From: Azospirillum sp. B510
Lineage (GTDB): Bacteria > Pseudomonadota > Alphaproteobacteria > Azospirillales > Azospirillaceae
DNA length: 64,000 bases
NCBI RefSeq assembly: GCF_000010725.1
Contig: NC_013855.1
Location: 815,501 to 879,500 of the forward strand
Direction: 5' to 3'
Shown here: positions 51,341 through 59,672 of the stretch, in pieces
Position numbering within the stretch: the stretch's first letter is position 1
Layout: each line of letters begins with the position of its first letter
Program-made: the position numbers and the translations under genes
The notes under the pieces: model-generated
Seen by the model: the letters and a program-made list of their open reading frames with translations, nothing else
Databases searched by the model: none
Told to the model about the DNA's origin: nothing

Positions 51341-52088
51341 TCCGTTGCTGGAACTGCGCGGCCTGTGCAAGAGCTTCGGCGCGCTGGCCGTGACCTCCGA
51401 CGTGTCGCTGACCGTCCTGCCGGGCGAGATCCATGCGATCATCGGCCCGAACGGGGCGGGCAAGACCACGCTGATCCACCAGATCAGCGGCACCTTGCGC
51501 CCGAGCCGCGGGACCATCCATTTCGCCGGCCGCGACGTGACCGCCCTGCCCTTCGAACGGCGCGCCCGGCTGGGGCTGGCCCGCAGCTTCCAGATCACCA
51601 GCATCGTGCCGGGCTTCACCGCGCTGGAGAATGTGGCGCTGGCGGTGCAGGCGCGCAGCGGCTCCTCCTTCCGCTTCCTGCGCCCGGTGGCGGGCGAGGC
51701 GGCGCTGAACGAGGAAGCCCGCGCGGCGCTCGACATCGTCGGGCTGGGCCGGGTGGCCGAGCGTGGCGCCGCCGCCCTGTCGCATGGCGAGAAGCGCCAG
51801 CTCGAACTCGCCATCGCCATCGCGATGAACCCCCGCCTGCTGCTGCTCGACGAACCGCTGGCCGGGGCCGGGCCGGAGGAGACCGAACGGCTGATCGGCA
51901 TCCTGCGCGACCTGCGCAGCCGCTACGGCATCCTGCTGGTCGAGCATGACATGCAGGCGGTGTTCGCCCTGGCCGACCGCATCTCGGTCCTGGTCTATGG
52001 CCGGATCATCGTCACCGGCACGGTGGACGAGATCCGCGGCCATCCCGAAGTCCGCACCGCCTATCTTGGAGAGGACGCGCTGGCGTGA
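51333..52088 (+). CDS. ABC transporter ATP-binding protein, LivG type
   Basis: 251 residues. Walker A is IIGPNGAGKTTLIHQIS, the Q-loop region ARSFQITSI, signature LSHGEKRQLELAI, Walker B LLLLDEPLAG, and H-loop LVEHDM. It powers transport with the LivF-type ATPase. The start overlaps the permease gene end. It has GGAGGAACG upstream. Confidence 0.94.
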   Translation: MPDPLLELRGLCKSFGALAVTSDVSLTVLPGEIHAIIGPNGAGKTTLIHQISGTLRPSRGTIHFAGRDVTALPFERRARLGLARSFQITSIVPGFTALENVALAVQARSGSSFRFLRPVAGEAALNEEARAALDIVGLGRVAERGAAALSHGEKRQLELAIAIAMNPRLLLLDEPLAGAGPEETERLIGILRDLRSRYGILLVEHDMQAVFALADRISVLVYGRIIVTGTVDEIRGHPEVRTAYLGEDALA

Positions 52089-52789
52089 TGCTGAAGATCG
52101 ACAATCTCACGGCGGGCTACGGCCAGAGCCAGGTGCTGTTCGACGTGTCGCTCTCCATCGAGGCCGGGCAGGTGCTGGCCCTGATGGGCCGCAACGGCAT
52201 GGGCAAGACAACCACCATCGCCGCAATCATGGGGCTGATCCCGCGCTGGGGCGGCGGAATCAGCTTCGGCGGCCAGGGCATCGACCGCATGCCGCCGCAC
52301 CGGGTGGCCCGGCTGGGTGTCGGGCTGGTGCCGGAGGGCCGCCAGATCTTCCCGACCCTGACGGTGGAGGAAAACCTCGTCGCCACCGCCGCCGCCCGTG
52401 GCGGGGAGCCGGCGCGCTGGACGCTGGAGGCGGTGTGGGAGCTGTTCCCCCGCCTGCGCGAACGCCGCCGCAACCTGGGCAACCGCCTGTCGGGCGGCGA
52501 ACAGCAGATGCTGGCGATCGGCCGGGCGCTGATGACCAACCCGCGCCTGCTGATCCTCGACGAGGCGACCGAGGGGCTGGCCCCGGTGATCCGCGCCGAG
52601 ATCTGGGCGGTGCTGGAGACGCTGAAGCGCGAGGGCCAGTCCATCCTGCTGGTCGACAAGAACCTGTCGGCGGTGCTGCGCCTCGCCGACGCCTGCGCGG
52701 TGATCGAGAAGGGCCGCACGGTGTGGAGCGGCAGCAGCGCGGAGCTGGGCCGGGCGGCCGACGTCCAGAACACCTACCTGCATATCTGA
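52088..52789 (+). CDS. ABC transporter ATP-binding protein, LivF type
   Basis: 233 residues. Walker A is LMGRNGMGKTTTIAAIM, with VPEGRQIFPTLTVEENL, signature LSGGEQQMLAIGRAL, and Walker B LLILDEATEGL. The ATG at 52088 shares its first base with the stop of the preceding gene. Last gene of the plus-strand dioxygenase-transport array; the AraC gene converges on it. Confidence 0.94.
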   Translation: MLKIDNLTAGYGQSQVLFDVSLSIEAGQVLALMGRNGMGKTTTIAAIMGLIPRWGGGISFGGQGIDRMPPHRVARLGVGLVPEGRQIFPTLTVEENLVATAAARGGEPARWTLEAVWELFPRLRERRRNLGNRLSGGEQQMLAIGRALMTNPRLLILDEATEGLAPVIRAEIWAVLETLKREGQSILLVDKNLSAVLRLADACAVIEKGRTVWSGSSAELGRAADVQNTYLHI

Positions 52790-52819
52790 GGCGTCGGAGG
52801 GACGGAGGCGCGGAGGCGG

Positions 52820-53812
52820 TCAAGCGCCTCCGCGCCGCAGGGTGTCGGACGGCCGCTCGCCGAAGCGCTCGGCGTAATCCTGGGCGAAACGGCTGAGATG
52901 GGTGAAGCCGGCATTCAGCGCGATGGCCGTCACGCTGCCATCCCCGCCTCCGCCGCCGCGCAGGCGCGCATGGACATCGTCCAGGCGCAGGTTGCGCAGA
53001 TAGCGCAGCGGGCTGACGCCTTCGAACCGTTTGAAGGCGTCGTGCAACGTGCGTTCCGGCACGCCGGCCGCCTCGGCGATGTCGGCCAGCGTGATGGCGG
53101 CGGCGGAATTCTCCCGCAGATAGGCGATGGCCCGACGAACGGACACCGGCCGCGGCCCCTGCGGCCGGTCGTCCGTCTCGACGCGTTCCTGACCGGCCAG
53201 CAGCAGCCTCAGGAACAACTGTTCATATTCGGCGGCGACCAGCGGATCGTCGCGGATCAGCCGCACGGTGGCCGGGTCGCCGACCACGCCGCGCAGCGTC
53301 ACCAGCAGCGGCGTCAGCCGGGGGCTGCGCAGATCCAGCCGTGACGCCAGCCGCACCGGACGCGGCCCGTTGAAGGCCGCCAGCCGGCTGCGCGCGATCT
53401 TGAGCACCAGCTGCTCGCAATCGGGCGAAAACTGCCCAACGATTGGGCTTCCCGGTGAACAGAGAACGCCGTTGAAACGGTCCACGGTGAAGCTGTCGCG
53501 CTCGATGCGGATTTCGGCGCCACCGCTGACACAGAGCATGACGAGATAATAATCGTCCAGCGGCGGAACGGCGATGGACGCCTGGCCGAACTTTATCGTC
53601 CCGATGCCCATTCCCTTCATCGCCATGAAATCCATGTGCGAGGGCTGACCGTTGGGGCGCCCGCGGGCCATCAGGCTGTGCGGCTGCATCACCTTGGAAA
53701 TGCGCTCGCGGGCATCGTCGAGATCCGAGGTCTCGAAGATGCGACACATCCGAAGCGCCGAGGCGTTGAAGGACGGCGGGGCGGCCGTCAGGGCACCGGC
53801 AGTCATGTCCAT
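52820..53812 (-). CDS. AraC/XylS-family transcriptional regulator (AndR-like)
   Basis: 330 residues. The C-terminal 100 residues hold two helix-turn-helix units (ITLADIAEAAGVPERTLHDA, VTAIALNAGFTHLSRFAQDY). The N-terminal effector domain (GIGTIKFGQASIAVPPLDDY, CSPGSPIVGQFSPDCEQLVL) is of the XylS-like AraC-binding-like type. The anthranilate operon andAcAdAbAa of Burkholderia is under an AraC/XylS regulator, so a similar role is likely. The ATG at 53812 has AGGAGG ten bases upstream. It is convergent with the transporter genes and downstream of catA on the same strand. Confidence 0.9.
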   Translation of the reverse strand: MDMTAGALTAAPPSFNASALRMCRIFETSDLDDARERISKVMQPHSLMARGRPNGQPSHMDFMAMKGMGIGTIKFGQASIAVPPLDDYYLVMLCVSGGAEIRIERDSFTVDRFNGVLCSPGSPIVGQFSPDCEQLVLKIARSRLAAFNGPRPVRLASRLDLRSPRLTPLLVTLRGVVGDPATVRLIRDDPLVAAEYEQLFLRLLLAGQERVETDDRPQGPRPVSVRRAIAYLRENSAAAITLADIAEAAGVPERTLHDAFKRFEGVSPLRYLRNLRLDDVHARLRGGGGGDGSVTAIALNAGFTHLSRFAQDYAERFGERPSDTLRRGGA

Positions 53813-53904
53813 GGCGACGCTTCCTCCTGGCTGTGGACAATCCTCGCGACGATATGAAGTCCAAGCAAAACCCATACCGCATGCCGGCGGCTGAAACGGG
53901 AACG

Positions 53905-53926
53905 CCCCCGCCAGGATTGGCGGGGG
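53905..53926 (-). terminator. Hairpin after catA
   Basis: CCCCCGCCA and TGGCGGGGG form a perfect nine-base stem with a four-base loop, 47 bases after the catA stop; on the minus strand it is followed by CGTTCCCGTTTC. It could separate the cat genes from the AraC gene. Confidence 0.65.
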
Positions 53927-53972
53927 TCGTCCATCCGCAGGACGCGCCGAAGAGACGACGCGCCGAAGCCGG

Positions 53973-54893
53973 TCAGGCGGAGACGCGCGGGCGGTCGACC
54001 ACGTCGGCCGGCAGCCCGTCGCGGGCCTCGACCAGACGGAAATCGAAGGTGATCTCGGCGAAGGGACGGTTGACGCCGCGCGCTTCGATCGCCGCCGGAT
54101 CGTCGATGCGGCGGACATCCGGCACCAGACCGTCACGGGTGGCGAAGGCGAAATCGTCGTCGATCAGCGGATCGCCCTGGATGTTGATCTGGGTCGTCAG
54201 CTTGCGGTAGCCGGGCGCGCTGACGAAGAAGTGGATATGCGCCGGACGGGCGCCATGGCGGCCCAGCAGGGTCAGCAGTTGCAGCGTGCTGCTGCCCGGC
54301 GGGCAGGCGTAGCCCGACGGCATGATCGACTGGAAGGAATAGCGTCCGTCGGCCCCGGTGTGGATGGTGCCGCGGTTGTTGAAGGGCGTCTGCGAGCTGT
54401 CGAAGATCGAGTAGTTGCCCTTGGAATCGGCATGCCAGACCTCGACCACCGCATGGGGGATCGGCTTGCCCGAGGCGTCGCGCACGACGCCCGACATGAA
54501 GAGCGGCTCGGACGCGGTGTCCAGCCCGTCATCAATGCGGGCACTGCCCTGATGCACCGGGGCGCCGACCACATGCAGCGGGCCCTCGATGGTGCGCGGG
54601 GTGCCGTTCTCGTTCAGGCCGGCGGCGCTCTCGCGCTCCTCGACCAGCAGGTCGAGGAAATGCTCGAAGCCCAGGCCCGGCGCCAGCAGCCCGGCCTCGT
54701 TGCTCTTGCCCAGTTCGGTCAGATAGTTGCAGGCGGTCCAGAACTCGTCCGGGGTGACGTCGAACTCGTTCATGGTGACGAACAGATCGCGGACGATGCG
54801 GTCGACGATCGCCTTGACCCGCGGGTTGGGCGTCTTGCCGGGCGTGGTCTGGGTAAAGCGCGCCAGCAGCGCGTCGATTTCCTTGGCCTGCAT
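53973..54893 (-). CDS. catA: Catechol 1,2-dioxygenase
   Basis: 306 residues, normal size. It cleaves catechol between the hydroxyls to cis,cis-muconate using non-haem Fe(III). Ligand motifs are Tyr in KGNYSIFD, Tyr in DGRYSFQSI, and two His in ARPAHIHFF; VVEVWHADSKG and GYRKLTTQI are also typical. The N-terminal helical dimer domain is present. The ATG at 54893 has GGGAGA upstream. First function needed after the dioxygenase; gene order catB-catC-catA on the minus strand. Confidence 0.95.
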   Translation of the reverse strand: MQAKEIDALLARFTQTTPGKTPNPRVKAIVDRIVRDLFVTMNEFDVTPDEFWTACNYLTELGKSNEAGLLAPGLGFEHFLDLLVEERESAAGLNENGTPRTIEGPLHVVGAPVHQGSARIDDGLDTASEPLFMSGVVRDASGKPIPHAVVEVWHADSKGNYSIFDSSQTPFNNRGTIHTGADGRYSFQSIMPSGYACPPGSSTLQLLTLLGRHGARPAHIHFFVSAPGYRKLTTQINIQGDPLIDDDFAFATRDGLVPDVRRIDDPAAIEARGVNRPFAEITFDFRLVEARDGLPADVVDRPRVSA

Positions 54894-54952
54894 TGGAGGT
54901 CTCCCTTGGGGTTTGGTTGTTTTGGGCTTGGAAGGGGGTGGGGAACCGGGGA

Positions 54953-55243
54953 TCAGGCGTCGCCGTCGCGGACCGAGGACGGGTGACGGCACAGCGGCGT
55001 CACCGCGATCTCCATGTAGGGGAACAGCGGCAGCCCGGTCAGGATGTCGTGCAACTCGGCATTGTCGGCGACGTCGAAGACGCTGACATTGGCGTAGGCC
55101 CCGACGACGCGCCACAGATGGCGCCATTTGCCGGAGCGTTGCAGATCGGCGGCGATGGCCTTTTCGCGCGCCTTCAGGTCGGCGGCGGCATCCGCCGGCA
55201 TGTCGGCGGGAAGGCGCACGGTCATCGTCACATGGAACAGCAT
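54953..55243 (-). CDS. catC: Muconolactone delta-isomerase
   Basis: 96 residues, the full size of CatC. It moves the double bond of muconolactone to give 3-oxoadipate enol-lactone. Typical blocks are MLFHVTMTVRLPADMP, WRHLWRVVGAYANVSVFDV and LHDILTGLPLFPYMEIAVTPL. The ATG at 55243 has GGAGAG upstream; the gene starts four bases after catB ends. Confidence 0.95.
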   Translation of the reverse strand: MLFHVTMTVRLPADMPADAAADLKAREKAIAADLQRSGKWRHLWRVVGAYANVSVFDVADNAELHDILTGLPLFPYMEIAVTPLCRHPSSVRDGDA

Positions 55244-55247
55244 GGAA

Positions 55248-56411
55248 TTACTCTCCGGCTTGGGTTATGGCACGCACGGCATGGTGGCTGCGCGGCCGGT
55301 CGCGACGCAGGGCGTCCAGCCGGTCGGGGTCGATGTCGACGCCGATGCCGGGCCCGTCCGGAACCACCAGGGCGAAATTCTCGTAGCGCAGCGGCGTGAC
55401 AAGGAAATCGTCGGTGAACAGCAGGGGGCCGAACAGCTCGGTTCCCCACTCCAGCCGGGGCAGCGTGGCGAACAGCTGGGCCGCCGCCGCCGTGCCCACT
55501 CCGGTTTCGATCATCGTGCCGCCATAGATACCGATCCCGGCGGCCTCGGCGATGGCGGCGACCTTGGCCGCCGGGCCGACGCCGCCCGACTGGGCCAGCT
55601 TGACGGAAAACACGTCGGCCCCGGCCGCCGCGGCGACGCGGAAGGCGTCGTCGGCCCCGCGCAGGATCTCGTCGGCCATCACGGCGATGGGAAAATCCTG
55701 GGTCAGCCGGGCCAGCGCCGGCAGATGCTGGCGGCGCACCGGCTGTTCCACCAGATCGGCACCGGCATCGGCCAGCGCCGCCAATCCGCGCCGGGCGTCG
55801 GTGATGCTCCAGGCCTGGTTGACATCAACCCGGATGCTGGCCCGGTCGCCCAGCGCCCGCTTGATCGCCGCGATGTGGGCGATGTCGTCGGCCAGCGGGC
55901 GCTTGCCGATCTTCAGCTTGAAGATGTTGTGGCGGCGGGCGTCGAGCAGCCGTTCGGCCTCGGCGATGTCGAGGTCGGACTGTCCGCTCGCCAGCGTCCA
56001 GGCGCAGGCCAGCCGGTCACGCACCCGCCCGCCGAACAAATGGGCCAGCGGCACGCCCAGCCGCCGCGCCACACCGTCCTGTAGCGCGGTCTCGACCGCG
56101 CATTTGGCCGTGTTGTTGCCCTGGACGAAGGCGTCGATCCGCGTCATCGCCGCGGCGACCCGGTCGGCGTCCTGCCCGACCAGCAACGGCGTCATGTAGG
56201 TGTCGATGGCGAGCGCCATGCCCTCGACGGATTCCTCACCATAGCTCAATCCGCCGATGGTCGCCCCTTCGCCCCAGCCGACGACCCCGTCGGACGCGGT
56301 GACGCGGACGATCACGACCGATTGCGTCTTCATCGTCGCCATCGCCAGGACATGCTGGCGGATGGTCGGCAGATCCAGAATGAAGGTTTCGACCCGCTCG
56401 ATTTTCGTCAC
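55248..56411 (-). CDS. catB: Muconate cycloisomerase
   Basis: 387 residues, enolase superfamily. It converts cis,cis-muconate to muconolactone. Motifs are KLKIG (catalytic Lys), IRVDVNQAW (metal Asp), DLVEQP (metal Glu) and MADEI (metal Asp), with GGTMIETGVGTAA near the end. First gene of the catBCA operon. The enol-lactone hydrolase (pcaD) needed next is not in the window. Confidence 0.95.
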   Translation of the reverse strand: MTKIERVETFILDLPTIRQHVLAMATMKTQSVVIVRVTASDGVVGWGEGATIGGLSYGEESVEGMALAIDTYMTPLLVGQDADRVAAAMTRIDAFVQGNNTAKCAVETALQDGVARRLGVPLAHLFGGRVRDRLACAWTLASGQSDLDIAEAERLLDARRHNIFKLKIGKRPLADDIAHIAAIKRALGDRASIRVDVNQAWSITDARRGLAALADAGADLVEQPVRRQHLPALARLTQDFPIAVMADEILRGADDAFRVAAAAGADVFSVKLAQSGGVGPAAKVAAIAEAAGIGIYGGTMIETGVGTAAAAQLFATLPRLEWGTELFGPLLFTDDFLVTPLRYENFALVVPDGPGIGVDIDPDRLDALRRDRPRSHHAVRAITQAGE

Positions 56412-56572
56412 GCGAACATCCCCGATCTGTGCGTTTGTGCGGCTTCAGAGTTTCTGATGCTGATTATCGTTCCACGCGACGGTCTGCGTCCAAAACCGAT
56501 TGAGTCCTGTTTCCATACCCAAAAGGTATGCGGCCCCAAGCGCTATGCGCATCCCGCCGGAGGAGTCCGGGA

Positions 56573-57994
56573 CTAGAAATGGAGCAGCAGGCCGGCGCGG
56601 GTGTAGTCGAAACTCTTTCCGCCCGCGTCCTTCAGGGCGGCGCCCGCCTTGAAATGGGTATAGGCGGCGTTGAGGGTGACATAATGGTTCACGGTCCAGA
56701 GCGCCGCGAACTCCGCCGTCGTTCCGACATAGCTGCTGGAGGAGGCGGAATTCCTGGCCACGAGAATGGTTGGCACCGTATAGACGCCGTCGCCCTTCGA
56801 CTGACGCCACATCGCGTTGATCCCGGCGGAGACCGATAGACCGTCCAGCGGCCTGACCGTGACCTTCGGATAGAGGCTGATCAGGTTCATCGGAACGAAG
56901 CTGTTCGATTCCGAAAGAAGCGGGGACAACGAGAACATCGGGTTGAAGGTGTTGAGCGTGCGCTTCCTCGGATCCTTGTCGCCCGACGCCGCGACCGCCG
57001 TGACCGACAGCCGTGGCGCCAGGGGAGCGCCGAGGAAGCTGTAGCCCCCCGACAGCATCGATCCCCAGGCGCTGATGTCTCCGCTGCCGAAGGAACCGAA
57101 CTGATAGGCGAAGTCGCCGCTGTAATCCCAGGCGCCGGACCGTCCCCACAACCGGGTGCCCACGGTGCGCCGCTCCTCGTCGGCGGTTCCCTGGTTGAAA
57201 CGGTTGCCCTTGCGGTCGTACCCGAAGAAATAGCCATCGACATTCAGGCCGGGCAGCACCGACTTGACCGTTCCATACAGGCCGTAATGGTCGAAATCGA
57301 GATTCGGCGCATCTTGGAACGCGTAGGTCGATTGACGGAGCGGATGTCCGTAGAACACCCGGCCCTCGACGGTGCCGAAATTGAACAGGATATGGGCGGC
57401 GTCGAAGGCGTTGCGGATGTTGGCCCCCTCCGCCAGGCTCTGGAACAGGCCGGAGCCGAGGAAGAACTCCTGCCGGCCGACGCGGGCCGTCACCGTTCCG
57501 CCGCCCACCTCGACCGGCAGATCGATGAAGCCCTGCTGGAGATCGATGTGGCTTTCATCGTTCGGGGTGAAGGGTCCCTTCTTGCCGGCGATCTCCTCGC
57601 GCCCAAGTTCGATATAGGCCCTGGGACCGAAGCCGCTCTTGATGTCGGCGTGGAACAGGGCGCGGGTCGCCAGCCATTCATTGCGGCCGAGATTGCGCAT
57701 CCCGAAATTCGGCGGTGTGTAGTTCTCGTAATAGGTGCGGAGATCGCCACCGAAGCTGATATAGCCACCGTCGGAAATCGGGATATATTTGAGCTTGTCG
57801 ATGAACAGCTCACGGTTCTTCGGATCGGCGTACCAGGACAGATCGTCCTCATAACGAATGTACTGGATCGGGGCCGGGCCGGTCGCCGGAGTGGCGGGGT
57901 CCGCGGCGGAAGCCGCCTTGCAACAGGGAAGGACGGCGGACGACAACAGAAGCAGAGTGAAGAGCTTGGAACGGGTTTCGGTCTTTCCGGTCAT
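56573..57994 (-). CDS. Outer-membrane beta-barrel porin, alginate-export family type
   Basis: 473 residues. It has a signal peptide (LFTLLLLSSAVLPCCKAASA) and a series of alternating beta strands, and ends in Phe (YTRAGLLLHF), as outer-membrane barrels do. The region FGGDLRTYYENYTPPNFGM and ARVGRQEFFLGSGLFQSL fits the alginate-export (AlgE-like) porin family, members of which import or export small organic acids. By context it may let aromatic acids or esters in. The start has AGGGAAACC upstream. Next gene on the same strand upstream is the MFS permease, 243 bases away. Confidence 0.85.
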   Translation of the reverse strand: MTGKTETRSKLFTLLLLSSAVLPCCKAASAADPATPATGPAPIQYIRYEDDLSWYADPKNRELFIDKLKYIPISDGGYISFGGDLRTYYENYTPPNFGMRNLGRNEWLATRALFHADIKSGFGPRAYIELGREEIAGKKGPFTPNDESHIDLQQGFIDLPVEVGGGTVTARVGRQEFFLGSGLFQSLAEGANIRNAFDAAHILFNFGTVEGRVFYGHPLRQSTYAFQDAPNLDFDHYGLYGTVKSVLPGLNVDGYFFGYDRKGNRFNQGTADEERRTVGTRLWGRSGAWDYSGDFAYQFGSFGSGDISAWGSMLSGGYSFLGAPLAPRLSVTAVAASGDKDPRKRTLNTFNPMFSLSPLLSESNSFVPMNLISLYPKVTVRPLDGLSVSAGINAMWRQSKGDGVYTVPTILVARNSASSSSYVGTTAEFAALWTVNHYVTLNAAYTHFKAGAALKDAGGKSFDYTRAGLLLHF

Positions 57995-58036
57995 GTCTCT
58001 GGTTTCCCTGTTCAGGATATGAAGGGTTTTTCTTTG

Positions 58037-58056
58037 GCGAATGATTTTTCATTCGC
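58037..58056. repeat. Perfect inverted repeat before the porin gene
   Basis: GCGAATGA and TCATTCGC around TTTT, about 43 bases upstream of the porin start. A looser GGGGCCG/CGGCCCC pair follows at 58058-58083. It may be an operator or a 5' leader hairpin. Confidence 0.55.
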
Positions 58057-58237
58057 TGGGGCCGGGAGCTCTTTTGCGGCCCCCAGGCCTGCCCGCCGGA
58101 CAAAGGACAAGGCGGGGCCATGCGCCTCACCGGCTCGCGCCGAGGCGTCGATCACGGGCATGTCGGTGCCGATGCCGGACTCAAGGCTTCGCGTCCCGCC
58201 CGCCGCCCCTGTGATGGGGCAGCGGCGACGGGCGGGC

Positions 58238-59470
58238 TCACGCCCCCTGGTGCTTTCGTCCCGCCAGAACGACCAGAACCAGGAAAGCGCAGAAGACCGG
58301 CAACGTGGCGGCCAGGATGATCTGCTGGGGAGCCAGTTGAAGGGACAGCGCCGCACCGCCGGCCGCCGGGCCGAAGATCGAACCGATCCGCCCGACCGCC
58401 GCCGCCCAGCCGATTCCGGCCGCCCGCAGACGGTCGGGATAGAAGGCGACCGCCAGGGCGCTTTGCCCGACGCAGCAGGGGATCGAGCCGGCGCCGATGC
58501 CGAAGACGAGCGGCATCATGAGGTCGAGCGGCGCGTGCAGCAGCCCGAAGACCGCCATGCTGACGAGACCGACAGCCGACGCGACCATCAATGTGCGCGG
58601 CGCCCCAAGCCGGGAGATCAGCAGGGTCAGCGCGATGTTGCCGACCAGCCCGCCCATCGAGAAGACGGCGGTGCTGGCGGGCGCCAGTTCGCTGGGCATC
58701 CCCATGCCGCTCAGCAGCGACGGGATCCAGTACAGCAGCGCGTAGGCATCGATGAAGACGAGGAAGGAAAACAGCCACAGCAGGGTGGTGCGCGCGGCCA
58801 GCCCCTGACGGAACAGCTCGCCGACCAGCTTGCCCCCCTCCCCCTTGGTGGCGGCGTCGGCGGGCTGCGCAGTCCCGAAAAGGTGTAGAATGGCCGGTAG
58901 CAGCGGCAGGGGAAGGATGCCGCCGACGATGAAGATCGCGGTCCATCCGAAATGCGCCATCAGCGGAGCACCGAGAACGCCGCCGACGACACCGCCGGCC
59001 GACAGGCCGGTCGCCACCAGGATGGCCGCCGTGCCGCGGTGGCGTGCCGGCATCACGCCGGCCGCCATGGCCACCGCCACCGGCAGCGCCCCGCCCAACC
59101 CGACGGAGGTGACGAAACGCAGCAGGCTCATCGTGATGATGTCGATGGCGGTTACGGTCGCCAGCGTGCCGAGCGAGAACAGCAGAACACTCGCCACCGC
59201 CACCGTCCGTTGCCCCCAACGGACGACCAAAGCGCCGCAGGCGATGTAGCCGACAACCGCCCCGGCGCTGGTGGCGAGGAACACCGGCGCCATCTGGGCC
59301 GGTGTGATGCCCCATGCACGGGCCAGCACGGGGGCGGTGAAGGTGATCGCGTTGATGTCCAAACCATCGAACATCGCGATCAGGAAACAGGTGATGACAA
59401 TGGCATACAGGCTTCTCGTCCGGCCGGACGAGATCGCGTCGTCCCCTTCCGCAACTTGGCTGGAAGTCAT
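58238..59470 (-). CDS. MFS permease, aromatic acid:H+ symporter family (BenK/PcaK type)
   Basis: 410 residues with about 12 membrane segments. The DGLDINAITFTAPVLAR stretch after the first segment and the GCGALVVRWGQRT-like loop 2-3 are typical of the AAHS family, which imports benzoate, 4-hydroxybenzoate or related acids with protons. The ATG at 59470 has AGGAGG upstream. It lies between the esterase and porin genes on the same strand, so all three probably serve uptake of one aromatic compound. Confidence 0.9.
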   Translation of the reverse strand: MTSSQVAEGDDAISSGRTRSLYAIVITCFLIAMFDGLDINAITFTAPVLARAWGITPAQMAPVFLATSAGAVVGYIACGALVVRWGQRTVAVASVLLFSLGTLATVTAIDIITMSLLRFVTSVGLGGALPVAVAMAAGVMPARHRGTAAILVATGLSAGGVVGGVLGAPLMAHFGWTAIFIVGGILPLPLLPAILHLFGTAQPADAATKGEGGKLVGELFRQGLAARTTLLWLFSFLVFIDAYALLYWIPSLLSGMGMPSELAPASTAVFSMGGLVGNIALTLLISRLGAPRTLMVASAVGLVSMAVFGLLHAPLDLMMPLVFGIGAGSIPCCVGQSALAVAFYPDRLRAAGIGWAAAVGRIGSIFGPAAGGAALSLQLAPQQIILAATLPVFCAFLVLVVLAGRKHQGA

Positions 59471-59614
59471 CTCGTAAGCCTCCTGTTCTGTTCGGAACCC
59501 CGTCGATCCGACAAGGACACGCGAGGCCCTTTTGATTTTGTTGGGTGCTGGTTTTCGTTGGTATGCCGTTACCTTTCATGGGGCGGGGAGGCCGCTCAAA
59601 CCTCCCGTCAGGCC

Positions 59615-59638
59615 CGATGGATCGTCCGATGGATCGTC
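59615..59638. repeat. 12-base tandem duplication
   Basis: CGATGGATCGTC occurs twice in a row between the esterase and MFS genes, just after the esterase stop region. Confidence 0.8.
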
Positions 59639-59672
59639 CGAGCGGGCGGATGGAGCCGCCCGCGGTGATGCG

